NCBI GenBank assembly: GCA_038127535.1
Contig: JAYPHU010000018.1
Location: 1-64,000, forward strand
Direction of reading: 5' to 3'
DNA from: JAYPHU01 sp038127535
GTDB taxonomy: Bacteria > Pseudomonadota > Alphaproteobacteria > Rhodospirillales > UBA2165
DNA: 64,000 bases
This document shows positions 1-9,014 of this stretch, one piece after another. Positions within the stretch are counted from its first letter, which is position 1; each line of letters begins with the position of its first letter. The position numbers and the translations under genes are program-made. The notes under the pieces were generated by a model. The model was not told the DNA's origin, did no database searches, and saw only the letters and a list, made by a program, of their open reading frames with translations.

Positions 1-166
1 CGGCCGGAGAGATCACCGGCGCGAAGACGGCCAGGAATAGAAAGAACGCCACGATTCCGCCGCCGATGAGGAACCCCAAATGGTTTTTGGCGCGCCGGCG
101 CATGAGCTCTGGCGGGGAGGGGACAGGGACGTCAAATTCGTCTGTTTCAGGGGTGCGGGCGTCCAT
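1..166 (-). CDS. ABC transporter permease, DppC/OppC-like (5' fragment)
   Basis: Only the first 55 codons are inside the window; the gene runs off the left edge. It starts at an ATG read leftwards from 166, preceded by AAGGAC. A hydrophilic N-terminus of about 30 residues ending in RRRAKNH leads into a hydrophobic helix (GGGIVAFFLFLAVFAP). This is the usual opening of the second inner-membrane permease of dipeptide/oligopeptide/nickel ABC importers. The preceding gene on the same strand is a DppB-type permease 16 bp upstream, the standard dppB-dppC order, so the two should form the heterodimeric channel. The substrate cannot be told from this fragment; the binding protein and ATPases are outside the window. 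Confidence 0.8.
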   Translation of the reverse strand, partial: MDARTPETDEFDVPVPSPPELMRRRAKNHLGFLIGGGIVAFFLFLAVFAPVISPA

Positions 167-182
167 GTTTTTAGGTCCTTCC

Positions 183-1100
183 TCAACCCAGCCGAATGCG
201 CGGATCAAGCTGCGCATTGATGACATCGGATAGGAAGGTGAGCACGATATAGATGACCGACAGCATCACTAGGATCGACTGCACCACAGGAAAATCCTGG
301 CGCTGGATAGATTCGAAGGCGAGGGAGCCCACGCCGTTCAGCGCGAAAATGCTCTCCATGACCACCGAGCCGCCGAGCAGAAAACCCAGAACCACCGCAG
401 AGAGGGAGACCACCGGCAGGATGGCGTTGCGGAGCGCGTGCTTGAAGAGAACGCGAAGTGGACTTAGCCCCTTGGCCCGCGCGGTACGGATAAAATCGGA
501 ATCCAGCACGTCGAGCATGCCGGTACGAGTGAGCCGCATGAATTGGGGCATCACGCCCAGGCCCAGGGTCACCGCCGGCATGACGAAATGCCACTCGGTC
601 GCATTGCCGGAAATCGGCAGCCAGCGGAGCTGCACCCCGAACAGCAGGATCAACAACAGGGCGAAAAAGAAATTGGGGATGGCCTGCCCGAACACGGCAA
701 AGCCCAGGGATAATCGGTCGATAAACGTGTTTTGCCGGATCGCCGCCAGGACCCCTAAGGGAATGGAAATTACCAGGCTGAGCGCGAGGCCGTAGAAGGC
801 GAGCTTGAACGTCACCCCGATCCGGTCGGTGATCAGTTTCGCCACAGGCTCATTGGTGAACAGCGATCGGCCCAGGTCCCCCTGCAGGGCTTTCCCGGCC
901 CAATCGAAGTACTGGACGTGGAACGGCCGGTCCAAGCCGTAGTTGCGGGCAGTCTCGGCGATCTCTTCCATGGTGGCGTCTTCGCCCGCCAATTCCCGCG
1001 CGAGATCTCCCGACAGGCGCAGCAGGCTAAAGCCAATCACCGATACGGTTATGGCGACGAGGATCGAAACCCAAAGCCGACGTAGAATAAATCTGAGCAA
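183..1100 (-). CDS. ABC transporter permease, DppB/OppB-like
   Basis: The 305-aa protein has the length and layout of DppB-family permeases. There is an N-terminal helix (residues about 8-28), a periplasmic loop with GRSLFTNEPV, then five further hydrophobic segments. The BPD_transp_1 EAA-type loop that contacts the ATPase is visible as FIRTARAKGLSPLRVL at about residue 205-220. It acts in the inner membrane as one half of a peptide- or nickel-type importer channel. The ATG at 1100 is preceded by GAACAGGGATT on the coding strand. It is followed after 16 bp by the DppC-like gene and diverges from the glycosyltransferase gene at 1238. Substrate unknown. Confidence 0.9.
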   Translation of the reverse strand: MLRFILRRLWVSILVAITVSVIGFSLLRLSGDLARELAGEDATMEEIAETARNYGLDRPFHVQYFDWAGKALQGDLGRSLFTNEPVAKLITDRIGVTFKLAFYGLALSLVISIPLGVLAAIRQNTFIDRLSLGFAVFGQAIPNFFFALLLILLFGVQLRWLPISGNATEWHFVMPAVTLGLGVMPQFMRLTRTGMLDVLDSDFIRTARAKGLSPLRVLFKHALRNAILPVVSLSAVVLGFLLGGSVVMESIFALNGVGSLAFESIQRQDFPVVQSILVMLSVIYIVLTFLSDVINAQLDPRIRLG

Positions 1101-1237
1101 TCCCTGTTCCTCGCGGAATATTGTTGTCCGCTATCTTCATGGAAGAGCTTAGCCTTGCCGCCGGGCCCTGTCCACGCACAGCGTAGTCCCGTGACTGTCC
1201 CGCTGGATTTTCCCCCGGTCCGCTCTAAGATGCGGCC

Positions 1238-2362
1238 ATGCGTGTGCTTCATACGGAATCCAGTATCAATTGGGGTGGTCAGGAGTATCGGGCGCTGGAT
1301 CAGATGATCTGGCTCCGGGACAGCGGGCATGAGGCTTTTCTGGCCGCCCGGCCCGGCAGCGACATTGCGGCCCGCGCGGCCGCCGCCGGAATCCCTGTGT
1401 TCGAGATGCCGTTCACCGGGCATTACGACCTGAGATCTATTTTGACGTTGCGCAAAGTGATCCGGGACAACGGTATCGAGATCGCCGATTGCCACGGCAG
1501 CCGGGATGTGATGACCGCCGCTTTTGCCCGCTCGCTCATTCCGGTGATCCGCACCCGGCATGTGTCCCAGCCGATCAAGAACAAGCTGCACCGCCGGCTG
1601 CAATGGCGCTACGGCAGCGACCATGTGATTGCCACCGCCGACTGCATCCGCCAGGAGGTGCTGGCGAAAGGTCTGGCGCCCGACGGGAAGATCAGCGTCA
1701 TCGGCGAATGGGCGGCGGACGGGTTTTTTGACCTATCGAAAAAAACGGCGCACCGGGAAGACGTGCGACGGGAGTTCAACGTGCCCGAAGATCAGCCGAT
1801 GGTTTGTGTGGTCGGCATGCTGCGTGGCGATAAGGCGCAGGAGGTGTTGATCCAAACGGTGGCGGAGCTGCGCCGGCGGGGGCGGGACGTCGCCGTCCTC
1901 ATCGTCGGCGAAGACACCAATTCCCAGAGAGACTATCACCGTGGATTGGAGGCCCAAGCTGCGGAATTGGGCGTGACCGATTTGATCCGTTTCACCGGCT
2001 ATCGCGACGATGTGGCGCGCCTGACCCAGGCCAGTGATTCCCAGGTGATTACCTCAATCTCGGTGGAAGCCCAGTCCCGGACGGCCCCCCAAGCCTTCGC
2101 CAGCCAAACCCCGATCGTTGCAAGCCGGGTCGGAGGCGTCGCCGAACTGATTGCGCCGGGGCGCACCGGGTGGCTGGTGGAAATCCAGGATGTGTCTGGT
2201 TACGCCGATGCCCTGACGGAAATTTTCGACAACAAAGATGAATCAGCCCGAATCACGGCAGAGGCGCGGGCGTTTGCCGAGGCCAACCTGCGCATGGATC
2301 GAAAGATGGCGGAAACGCTGAAGGTCTATGAGCGGTTGATTGCCGCCCGCCGCACGTCCTAG
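1238..2362 (+). CDS. Glycosyltransferase family 4 protein
   Basis: The 374-aa protein has the two-lobed GT-B layout of family 4 glycosyltransferases. The N-terminal acceptor lobe opens MRVLHTESSINWGGQEYRAL, a typical start with the GG loop. The C-terminal nucleotide-sugar lobe contains VCVVGMLRGDKAQEVLI and the donor-site region SRTAPQAFASQTPIVASRVG followed by GVAELI. It should transfer a sugar from an activated donor to a cell-envelope glycan or lipid acceptor. No other envelope polysaccharide gene is adjacent, so the acceptor cannot be inferred. It is transcribed alone, divergent from the permease gene and convergent with the DHH gene 17 bp away. Confidence 0.85.
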   Translation: MRVLHTESSINWGGQEYRALDQMIWLRDSGHEAFLAARPGSDIAARAAAAGIPVFEMPFTGHYDLRSILTLRKVIRDNGIEIADCHGSRDVMTAAFARSLIPVIRTRHVSQPIKNKLHRRLQWRYGSDHVIATADCIRQEVLAKGLAPDGKISVIGEWAADGFFDLSKKTAHREDVRREFNVPEDQPMVCVVGMLRGDKAQEVLIQTVAELRRRGRDVAVLIVGEDTNSQRDYHRGLEAQAAELGVTDLIRFTGYRDDVARLTQASDSQVITSISVEAQSRTAPQAFASQTPIVASRVGGVAELIAPGRTGWLVEIQDVSGYADALTEIFDNKDESARITAEARAFAEANLRMDRKMAETLKVYERLIAARRTS

Positions 2363-2379
2363 CTTTCGGGGAGAGAGAC

Positions 2380-3315
2380 TTAGCCGTCGGCGTTGATGCG
2401 CTCTACCAAGGACATCAGCACGTCATCCGCCCGGACCGCGCCGACCTGACAGGTGCCCACCGCTTCGTGGCCGCCGCCGCCATGCTCCAGCATCAAGGAG
2501 CCTATATTCGCCTTGGAGCCTCGGTTCAGGATCGACCGGCCGACGGCGAACAAAACTTTTTCGTCATCTTCGCCCGGCAGCACGGTGATGGAGACCCGGG
2601 CGCTCGGGAACAGGCCGTAAATCAGGAACCGGTTGCAGGCGTAAATGATTTCTTCGCCGCGCAGATCGGCGACCACCACGTCTCCGGCCATGGAGGAACA
2701 TTTCTTGAGCTGTTCCTCCGCGTACTCCTCATGCTCCCAGAATAGGTGCACTCGTTCTTCCATGTCGGGAATCGCCACGATTTCATCGATGGGATAGCGG
2801 CGGCAATAGAGCATCATGTCCTTCATGAGCTGGTTATTGCTGACCGAATAGCAACCGGCTTTGGCCAGGCCGGTACGCGGATCCACGATGAAGTTCAGCA
2901 GCGTCCACCCTTGGGGCGCCCGAACTTCACTTTCCGTATATTGGGCAGAATCAGCCTTATCGATAGCCTCCATCAATTCTTCCGAGATATGGGGGAAGGC
3001 CTGCGGGCCGCCGTAATGATCATAAACCACCCGCGCCGCCGACAGAGAATTCGGATCAATGACGTGGTTATTCTTCCCCCCACCAATCCGTTCGGTTTCG
3101 CTCAGATGGTGATCGAAACAAAGATGGGCGTTTTGCTAATAGGGCAGGTTTGCGGTGATATCCGGATCCGTGATCTCGATCTCACCCTTCTGTACATCGC
3201 GGGGCTCGACAAACACCACGTCGTCGCCGATTAAGCCCTGCTCGATCAGCAATCCACCGGCCACGACGCCGTCAAAATCGGCGCGGGTAACAAGCCTATA
3301 TATTTGTTCAGTCAT
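2380..3315 (-). pseudogene. DHH-family phosphoesterase, interrupted by one in-frame TAG
   Basis: Read from the ATG at 3315, the frame encodes 311 residues with one internal stop: TAG at 3138-3136 (codon 60). Before it lies the DHH N-terminal motif VTRADFDGVVAGGLLIEQ; straight after it comes CFDHHLSE, the DHH metal-binding motif. The C-terminal GGGGHEAVGTCQV is the DHHA1-type substrate-binding glycine motif. Such proteins cleave phosphodiester or pyrophosphate bonds in nucleotides or oligoribonucleotides. The coding sense is kept on both sides of the stop with no frameshift. Either the gene is freshly inactivated, the stop is a sequence error, or it is read through. If translation restarts at the ATG at 3030, the 216-aa product would lack the DHH catalytic motif. 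Confidence 0.75.
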
Positions 3316-3428
3316 AAACCCTCGGGGGGAAAATCCTAAATCTCAAAGAAGATAGGATACGCATTCGCGAATTCCAAGCCAGTTTGTGAAATAACCCAAA
3401 AGGGATGATCTCGAAAAATCTCAGACCA

Positions 3429-4577
3429 TCAGGGATTTGCCTTCTTTTCCAGTTCAGCGACTCTTTTTTCGGCCGCTTCTGCTTTTGCCGTTTCGCCGAG
3501 CACCCGATAAGCCCGCGCCAGCCGCTTCCAGCCAGCCAGGTCATCGGGCTCGTCTTCTAACCGATCCGCCAATCGTTGCACCATGGAGCGAATGAAGGCC
3601 TGGCGATCCTCGGAGGTCATCTGATGGGCGGCCTCCACGTCTTCGCGGGTGGGGCCGGGGATGTTCGGCCCGGATGTGACTGGTGGTGCCATGGGAGACG
3701 CGGGGCCGAGGGTCGGCTTCACCGTCGCCGGGTCGATCCCGCTTTTCTGAGCGGCGTCCGCCAATCGCTCCCGAAGAGACGGCAGCCACGGCGCATTGGG
3801 CTGCGAGACCGCGCGCAAATTCACCCAAATCTGGATGGCCTCGGCGAATTTTCTTTTCTCGGCCAGGCTGAGCCCCTGGTAGAACATGGTCTTGGGTTCC
3901 GCCGGAAAGGCCCGTGCCGACGTCGCCAGCGCGGTGTCAGCCTCGGCGGTAAAGCGCCCGCCCGACGCCATAAAGAGCGCCTCGGCGAACGAAACGCCCA
4001 CATCCGGCTTCTCAGGCCCCAGGCCGAAGGCCCGGCCGAACGCCCGGGCCGCCTTGGGGTAGTCCTGCAGGGTCATATAGGTGCGGCCCAGCAACATCCA
4101 GCCCTTCAAACGTTCCGGATTTTGTTCCATCTTTCCGGCCAGGTTTTCCGCAAGTTTGGCTAGTTCCTGGTTCTGCGGCGCCTGTTCCGGCGGTGCGATA
4201 TTCCGGGCCGACACGGGCAGGTCCGGCTTGTCCGGCGAGCCCAGATAGCCGTAGAGGCCAAACGCGCCGGCCGGCAAAAAGATCATGACGATGATTAGGG
4301 CCGCGATCTCCGCATTGCCGAACGCGCCCGCGCCTTGCGGGCCCGACGCCTCCTCCCGGACCTTTTCCAGCCGGCGGGTAATTTCCTTTTGCAGCGCTTC
4401 GGCCTCAGCCTCGCTGAGCAGGCCACGCTCCACATCCCGGTCAATCTCGGCGAGCTGGTCCTCATAGACGGCGGCCTCGTGATCGTCGCTGGCACCCGCC
4501 CCCTGCCGCAACAGCGGCATGATCAGCGCCAGCAAGGCGATGACCGACAGAAAACCGGCGTTGATCCAGAGACTCAT
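3429..4577 (-). CDS. ccmI: Cytochrome c-type biogenesis protein CcmI
   Basis: The 382-aa protein has the CcmI architecture. An N-terminal helix (about residues 5-23) is followed by a cytoplasmic loop with a leucine-zipper-like stretch (YEDQLAEIDRDVERGLLSEA). A second helix (AALIIVMIFLPAGAFGLYGY) leads to a long periplasmic TPR domain (GWMLLGRTYMTLQDYPKAAR and later repeats). CcmI is the apocytochrome c chaperone of system I: it binds the C-terminal helix of apocytochrome and presents it to the CcmFH haem ligase. Its ATG overlaps the ccmH stop as ATGA, so it is translationally coupled. It is the last gene of the ccm operon; a C-terminal TPR repeat ends just before the stop. Confidence 0.93.
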   Translation of the reverse strand: MSLWINAGFLSVIALLALIMPLLRQGAGASDDHEAAVYEDQLAEIDRDVERGLLSEAEAEALQKEITRRLEKVREEASGPQGAGAFGNAEIAALIIVMIFLPAGAFGLYGYLGSPDKPDLPVSARNIAPPEQAPQNQELAKLAENLAGKMEQNPERLKGWMLLGRTYMTLQDYPKAARAFGRAFGLGPEKPDVGVSFAEALFMASGGRFTAEADTALATSARAFPAEPKTMFYQGLSLAEKRKFAEAIQIWVNLRAVSQPNAPWLPSLRERLADAAQKSGIDPATVKPTLGPASPMAPPVTSGPNIPGPTREDVEAAHQMTSEDRQAFIRSMVQRLADRLEDEPDDLAGWKRLARAYRVLGETAKAEAAEKRVAELEKKANP

Positions 4578-4990
4578 AACTCATCTCCCTCCGCGCGGGC
4601 CGACTGCTGGCAGAAATAAACGACGATTCCAATCAAGCCGATCAGGAGAAACACCAATGGTCCGGCCCAAAGAACGGCGGTCACTCCCTTCACTGGCGGG
4701 CGCAAGAGGACAAAATCACCATAGCGTGAGACGACATAGTCGATGACTTCCTGGTCGCTGTCGCCGGCCACCAGACGTTCCCGCACGAGAATACGAAGAT
4801 CGCGGGCCAGGGGCGCGTCCGAATCGTCGATGGATTGGTTCTGACAGACAACACAGCGGAGGTCCTTACTGATATGCCGGGCGCGGGTCTCCAAACCGGT
4901 GTTGGAGAGGATTTCATCGGGCTGAATGGCCTGGGCCGGCGGTGTCCAGGCCAACGGCATCAGCAACAAAAGGATAAACAACGACCTCAT
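4574..4990 (-). CDS. ccmH: Cytochrome c-type biogenesis protein CcmH
   Basis: The 138-aa membrane-anchored thioredoxin-like reductase of system I. It has a signal sequence (MRSLFILLLLMPLAWTPPAQ), the diagnostic active-site motif LRCVVCQNQS (CxxC), a three-helix domain and one C-terminal transmembrane helix (VLWAGPLVFLLIGLIGIVVY). It works with CcmG to keep the apocytochrome CxxCH cysteines reduced for haem attachment. The ATG at 4990 is preferred to the further upstream start at 5020 because it overlaps the ccmG stop as ATGA, matches the family length and begins directly at the signal peptide. Confidence 0.93.
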   Translation of the reverse strand: MRSLFILLLLMPLAWTPPAQAIQPDEILSNTGLETRARHISKDLRCVVCQNQSIDDSDAPLARDLRILVRERLVAGDSDQEVIDYVVSRYGDFVLLRPPVKGVTAVLWAGPLVFLLIGLIGIVVYFCQQSARAEGDEL

Positions 4991-5523
4991 GATTTCCGAA
5001 GCTCCTGCACAATCGGCCAAATGGTCTCGTCCCAGATCTCCTGGGTGATCGGGCCGATATGCTTGAAACGGATGGTGCCCTGTTTATCGATGATGAATGA
5101 TTCGGGCGCGCCGGTAACCCCAAAGGCGATCGCGCCCCGACTTTTGGGATCATCGCCGATCAGCGTGTAGGGATCGCCGTACCGGCGCAACCACGCCGGT
5201 CCCGCCCGCCGGTCTGTTTCCCGCCAGTCGATGCCATAGATGGGAATCAGCTTTTCCTTCGCCAGCTTCATCAGGAACGGGTGTTCCTGCTGACACGCCA
5301 CGCACCAGGAGCCGAAGACGTTCACCAAGGTGACTTGGCCCAGCAGGTCCTTGCTGGCAAAACCTTTGTCCCGGCCGTCAATCGCTGGTAGATCAAATTC
5401 GGCCACCGGGGTGTTGATCAGAACGGATGGGAGCTCCTGCGGATTACGGCCCAAGCCCATCATAAAATAAATGGCGAGCACGCCGAGTACGACCAGGGGC
5501 AATATAAATTTCAGCCGGTTCAT
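4987..5523 (-). CDS. ccmG: Thiol:disulfide interchange protein CcmG (DsbE)
   Basis: The 178-aa periplasmic thioredoxin-fold protein is tethered by an N-terminal helix (FILPLVVLGVLAIYFMMGLG). The redox motif is GSWCVACQQEHPF (WCxxC). The downstream cis-proline region is GVTGAPESFIIDKQG, which has the family's acidic insert. It reduces disulfides in apocytochrome c, or in CcmH, before haem ligation, drawing electrons from an inner-membrane CcdA/DsbD-type protein not present here. It follows ccmF after 9 bp and overlaps ccmH by 4 bp. Confidence 0.94.
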   Translation of the reverse strand: MNRLKFILPLVVLGVLAIYFMMGLGRNPQELPSVLINTPVAEFDLPAIDGRDKGFASKDLLGQVTLVNVFGSWCVACQQEHPFLMKLAKEKLIPIYGIDWRETDRRAGPAWLRRYGDPYTLIGDDPKSRGAIAFGVTGAPESFIIDKQGTIRFKHIGPITQEIWDETIWPIVQELRKS

Positions 5524-5532
5524 AAGACGTGA

Positions 5533-7518
5533 TTACTCGCCCGCCACAACGCCCTGAGGCCTATGCCCGGTTGCTTTACGCTGAGACGGCGCGCCGACCC
5601 GGTGGCGCCGGTCGCTCAAGGAAATGCCTGCGCCCAAAACCATGATCATTGCGCCCACCCACATCCAGGGCACCAACGGATTGAAGTAAAGCCGCGTGAC
5701 ATAGCCGCCCTGGCCGTCCGGGTCGCCGATCACCGCGTAAATGTCGCCGAGGAAGGTCGGGTGGATTGCCGCTTCGGTGGTCGGTTGGCGGCTGACGGTA
5801 TAGACCCGTTTTTCCGGCTGAAGACGGAGGACCGAACCGCCGGATTTTACCTCAAACGTGCCGCGCAAGGCCTTATAGTTTGGTCCCGGCACCTCCCGGG
5901 CGTCGATTAAAGTAAATGTATATTCGCTGACATCGACCGATTGGCCGGGTTTCATGGTTTGCACTTTTTCCACCTGCCAGGCGCTCGACGCGGTCATGCC
6001 GGCAACCCCCAGGGCGATCCCCGCATGGGCCAGCGTCATGCCCCAGCTGGCCCTTGGCTGGCGCAAAAGCCGCCGCCAGGAATCGGACAGAGGAACTTTA
6101 AAGAGGTGGATGCGCCCGGCCAGCTCGGTCAGGGTCGCGGCGAACAGCCAGATGGCCAGCGCGATGCCGAAGGCGGCAAAGATGCTGGCCCGGTCGATGG
6201 TGAGCCAGACGCCAATGCCACCCAGTACGGCGATCACGCCGGCGATCTTCAACCGGTTCAGCGCCCCGGCGCCCCGTTTCCAGCTGAGGAAGGGCGCAAC
6301 GCCCATGACTAAAATCATCGGGATCATCATCGGTACGAACACGCTGTTAAAGTAGGGCGCGCCGACGGAGACCTTGCCCAGTTCCAGCACATCCACGAAC
6401 AGCGGATAAAGCGTGCCGAGTAAAACCGAGAAGGCGGCCACGGTCAGCAGGAAGTTGTTCAGCAGCAAGCCCCCTTCCCGGGAGACAGGCTGGAACAGGC
6501 CGGTGCCTTTAAGAGACGGCCCCCGCCAGGCATAAAGCGCGAATGCCGTGCCGATACTGATCACCAGGATTGCCAGGATAAAGACGCCCCGGTCCGGATC
6601 GGAGGCAAAGGCGTGGACGCTGGTCAAAACGCCGGACCGCACCAGGAAGGTACCCAGCAGGCTAAAGGCGAAGGCGATGATCGCCAAGAAGATGGTCCAG
6701 CTTTTCAGCGTATCCCGTTTTTCCGACACGATAGCGGAATGCAGCAGCGCCGTGCCGGCCAGCCATGGCATGAACGAGGCATTCTCCACCGGATCCCAGA
6801 ACCACCAGCCGCCCCAGCCAAGCTCGTAATAGGCCCACCAGGAACCAAGTACGATGCCGCCGGTAAGAAAGCCCCAGGCGGCTAGGGTCCATGGCCGGAC
6901 CCAGCGGGCCCAGGCGGCGTCCACCCGGCCTTCCAGAAGGGCGGCGACAGCGAAGGAAAAGGTAATCGAGAAGCCCACATAGCCGAGATAGAGCAGCGGC
7001 GGATGGAAGGCGAGGCCGGGGTCCTGCAGCAACGGGTTCAGATCGTTGCCGTCGATGGGCGCGGGCTGCAACCGGTCGAACGGGTTCGAGGTCAGTAGAA
7101 TGAACAGCAGAAAGCTGACGGCGAGCAAAGCCTGCACACCCAGAACACGCACTTTAAGCGATGGCCGCAGATTGTTGCCGAAAGCGGCGATAGCAGCCCC
7201 ATAGATGGCCAGGATCAGCACCCACATAAGCATGGAGCCCTCGTGGTTCCCCCAGACGCCGCTAATTTTATAAAGCATGGGTTTCAAGGTGTGGGAATTG
7301 CTGGCGACAACTTTTACCGAAAAGTCAGACGTGACAAAGCCATAGGTTAAGGCGGTAAATGCCAGCGCGATAAAGAGGAGTTGCATCAGCGCGGCCGGTG
7401 CGGCGAGGGACATCCAAGCCTGGTTCCTGACTTGGGCGCCAACCATGGGCAGGGTGCCCTGGATGATCGCGACGATGAGTGCCAGGATCAGGGAAAAATG
7501 GCCGGTTTCAGCAATCAT
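5533..7518 (-). CDS. ccmF: Cytochrome c haem lyase subunit CcmF
   Basis: The 661-aa polytopic membrane protein has normal family length. The tryptophan-rich WWD haem-handling motif is clear at about residues 233-248 (GWGGWWFWDPVENASFM), with many transmembrane segments on both sides. A C-terminal periplasmic domain (VEKVQTMKPGQSVDVSEY...) precedes the last helix. CcmF receives haem from holo-CcmE and, with CcmH and CcmI, attaches it to apocytochrome c. It lies between ccmE (17 bp upstream) and ccmG (9 bp downstream). Confidence 0.96.
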   Translation of the reverse strand: MIAETGHFSLILALIVAIIQGTLPMVGAQVRNQAWMSLAAPAALMQLLFIALAFTALTYGFVTSDFSVKVVASNSHTLKPMLYKISGVWGNHEGSMLMWVLILAIYGAAIAAFGNNLRPSLKVRVLGVQALLAVSFLLFILLTSNPFDRLQPAPIDGNDLNPLLQDPGLAFHPPLLYLGYVGFSITFSFAVAALLEGRVDAAWARWVRPWTLAAWGFLTGGIVLGSWWAYYELGWGGWWFWDPVENASFMPWLAGTALLHSAIVSEKRDTLKSWTIFLAIIAFAFSLLGTFLVRSGVLTSVHAFASDPDRGVFILAILVISIGTAFALYAWRGPSLKGTGLFQPVSREGGLLLNNFLLTVAAFSVLLGTLYPLFVDVLELGKVSVGAPYFNSVFVPMMIPMILVMGVAPFLSWKRGAGALNRLKIAGVIAVLGGIGVWLTIDRASIFAAFGIALAIWLFAATLTELAGRIHLFKVPLSDSWRRLLRQPRASWGMTLAHAGIALGVAGMTASSAWQVEKVQTMKPGQSVDVSEYTFTLIDAREVPGPNYKALRGTFEVKSGGSVLRLQPEKRVYTVSRQPTTEAAIHPTFLGDIYAVIGDPDGQGGYVTRLYFNPLVPWMWVGAMIMVLGAGISLSDRRHRVGAPSQRKATGHRPQGVVAGE

Positions 7519-7535
7519 GTCTTACATCCCCCGCC

Positions 7536-7979
7536 TTATTTCGGGCTGGGCCCTTTCCACTTGCCGGATTTTTGCAGCGCGTCCGCCACTTCCTTGGGCA
7601 TATAGGTCTCGTCGTGCTTGGCCAGCACTTCGGTCGCGGTAAACACGCCCTTGCGGTAATAGCCCTCCGCAACGATACCCTGACCTTCCCGGAACAGATC
7701 CGGCAGGATACCCCGGTAGCTGATTGTTAGTTTGGAGGTCAGATCGGTGACCACGAAATTGGTGATCGCGCCTCCGTCCACTTTGGTGATGCTACCGGCT
7801 TCCACCAACCCGCCGACCCGGAGCCGCTGATCCGGCCGCACGTCTTTCTGGGCGATCTCGGTCGGACTGAAGAAGAAGACGATATTGTCCTCGAACGCGG
7901 TCAGGACCAGCGCTGCCGCCGCACCCAGGGCGAGCAGTCCCAATAAAACAAATGACAGGCGTTTATGCTTCCGTTTCAT
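7536..7979 (-). CDS. ccmE: Haem chaperone CcmE
   Basis: The 147-aa protein has one N-terminal membrane anchor (LSFVLLGLLALGAAAALVLT) and a periplasmic OB-fold domain. The haem-binding histidine is in the LAKHDETYMPKEV motif near residue 122, matching the conserved HDExYxP signature. It binds haem covalently through this histidine after loading by CcmABCD and passes it to CcmF. Its start overlaps the 3' end of ccmD by 17 bp. Length and motif order are normal. Confidence 0.95.
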   Translation of the reverse strand: MKRKHKRLSFVLLGLLALGAAAALVLTAFEDNIVFFFSPTEIAQKDVRPDQRLRVGGLVEAGSITKVDGGAITNFVVTDLTSKLTISYRGILPDLFREGQGIVAEGYYRKGVFTATEVLAKHDETYMPKEVADALQKSGKWKGPSPK

Positions 7980-8151
7980 TTTCCGTGTCGTTGCGATGGC
8001 CGCCGGTTTCGTTCAGCTCCTGCTCGGTCTGGTTCAGGAAGCGATAGCTCTGTACCGCGACCCCGATCAGCGCAATGGCAGAAATGACAAAGGCGGGCCA
8101 AATAAATTCTCCGTAACCGCCCATGGCGAAGAAATTGCTTGAGTTTTCCAT
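7963..8151 (-). CDS. ccmD: Haem exporter subunit CcmD
   Basis: A 62-aa protein with a single transmembrane helix (GEFIWPAFVISAIALIGVAV) preceded by the family's FAMGGYGEFIWPA stretch and followed by a charged C-terminus. CcmD stabilises the CcmABC complex and is needed to release holo-CcmE. Identification rests on the motif and on its place between ccmC (10 bp upstream) and ccmE (17-bp overlap). Confidence 0.9.
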   Translation of the reverse strand: MENSSNFFAMGGYGEFIWPAFVISAIALIGVAVQSYRFLNQTEQELNETGGHRNDTENETEA

Positions 8152-8161
8152 ATTGATCCCC

Positions 8162-8881
8162 CTAGGCTTCTGCTTGCCGGATGCGCTGGGCGCGCAGCTT
8201 GGTGGCGTTCATCTCGGCGCGGATGCGGATGATCATGATCCAGACGAACAGCGCCGTGTAGCCGACGGCCATCAACAACAAAGGGGTCAGCATGCTGGAA
8301 TGAATGGCCGGCCCATCCATCTTCACCACGCTGGCCGGTTGATGCAGGGTGTTCCACCAGTCGACGGAGAACTTGATGATCGGCACATTGACCGCGCCGA
8401 CCACGGCCAGGATCGCCGCCGACTTCGCGCCTCGGGACGGATCGTCGAAGGCGTCGCGCAGCACAATATAGCCGAGATACAAAAAGAACAGGATCAGGAC
8501 AGAGGTCAGCCGTGCGTCCCACACCCACCACGTGCCCCACATGGGCTTACCCCAAAGAGACCCCGTCACCAGGGCCAGCAACGTAAAGGCCGCGCCGATC
8601 GGGGCGGTGGCCTTGGCGGTAATGTCTGCGACCATGTGCCGCCAGATCAACGCGACGGCGCTGGCGCCCGCCATGACCGAATAGCAGAACATAGCCATCC
8701 AGGCGGCCGGCACGTGCACATACATAATGCGCACGGTCTCGCTCTGCTGGTAATCCGGCGGCGAGTTAAAGAGGGCAAAGAACAACCCCGCGCCTAGGCA
8801 CAGAAGCGCGATCCACATGGCCCACGGCTGGATGGCCAGGCCGATTTTCAGATATCTCGTCGGGTTGGCAAATCTATGCAT
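8162..8881 (-). CDS. ccmC: Haem exporter/handling protein CcmC
   Basis: The 239-aa protein has six predicted transmembrane segments. The WWD-type motif is WGTWWVWDARLTS at about residues 122-134, flanked by histidines typical of haem axial ligands (MYVHVPAAWMAM and TLHQPASV). CcmC binds haem on the periplasmic face and loads it onto CcmE. Family length is normal. It lies 133 bp downstream of ccmB and 10 bp upstream of ccmD. That 133-bp gap is the largest inside the operon and carries no obvious gene or terminator. Confidence 0.94.
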   Translation of the reverse strand: MHRFANPTRYLKIGLAIQPWAMWIALLCLGAGLFFALFNSPPDYQQSETVRIMYVHVPAAWMAMFCYSVMAGASAVALIWRHMVADITAKATAPIGAAFTLLALVTGSLWGKPMWGTWWVWDARLTSVLILFFLYLGYIVLRDAFDDPSRGAKSAAILAVVGAVNVPIIKFSVDWWNTLHQPASVVKMDGPAIHSSMLTPLLLMAVGYTALFVWIMIIRIRAEMNATKLRAQRIRQAEA

Positions 8882-9014
8882 TGCTTATGACTTCATCCCA
8901 GGTGTCACGGAGTTTTACACTGATGAAACGGAGAATTCCAGAAGCCTCTATATCGTGTCGCTTTATCAGGTAAACCACCGGCGGCGGAAACTATTCCCCC
9001 ACCTACTCAACTGT

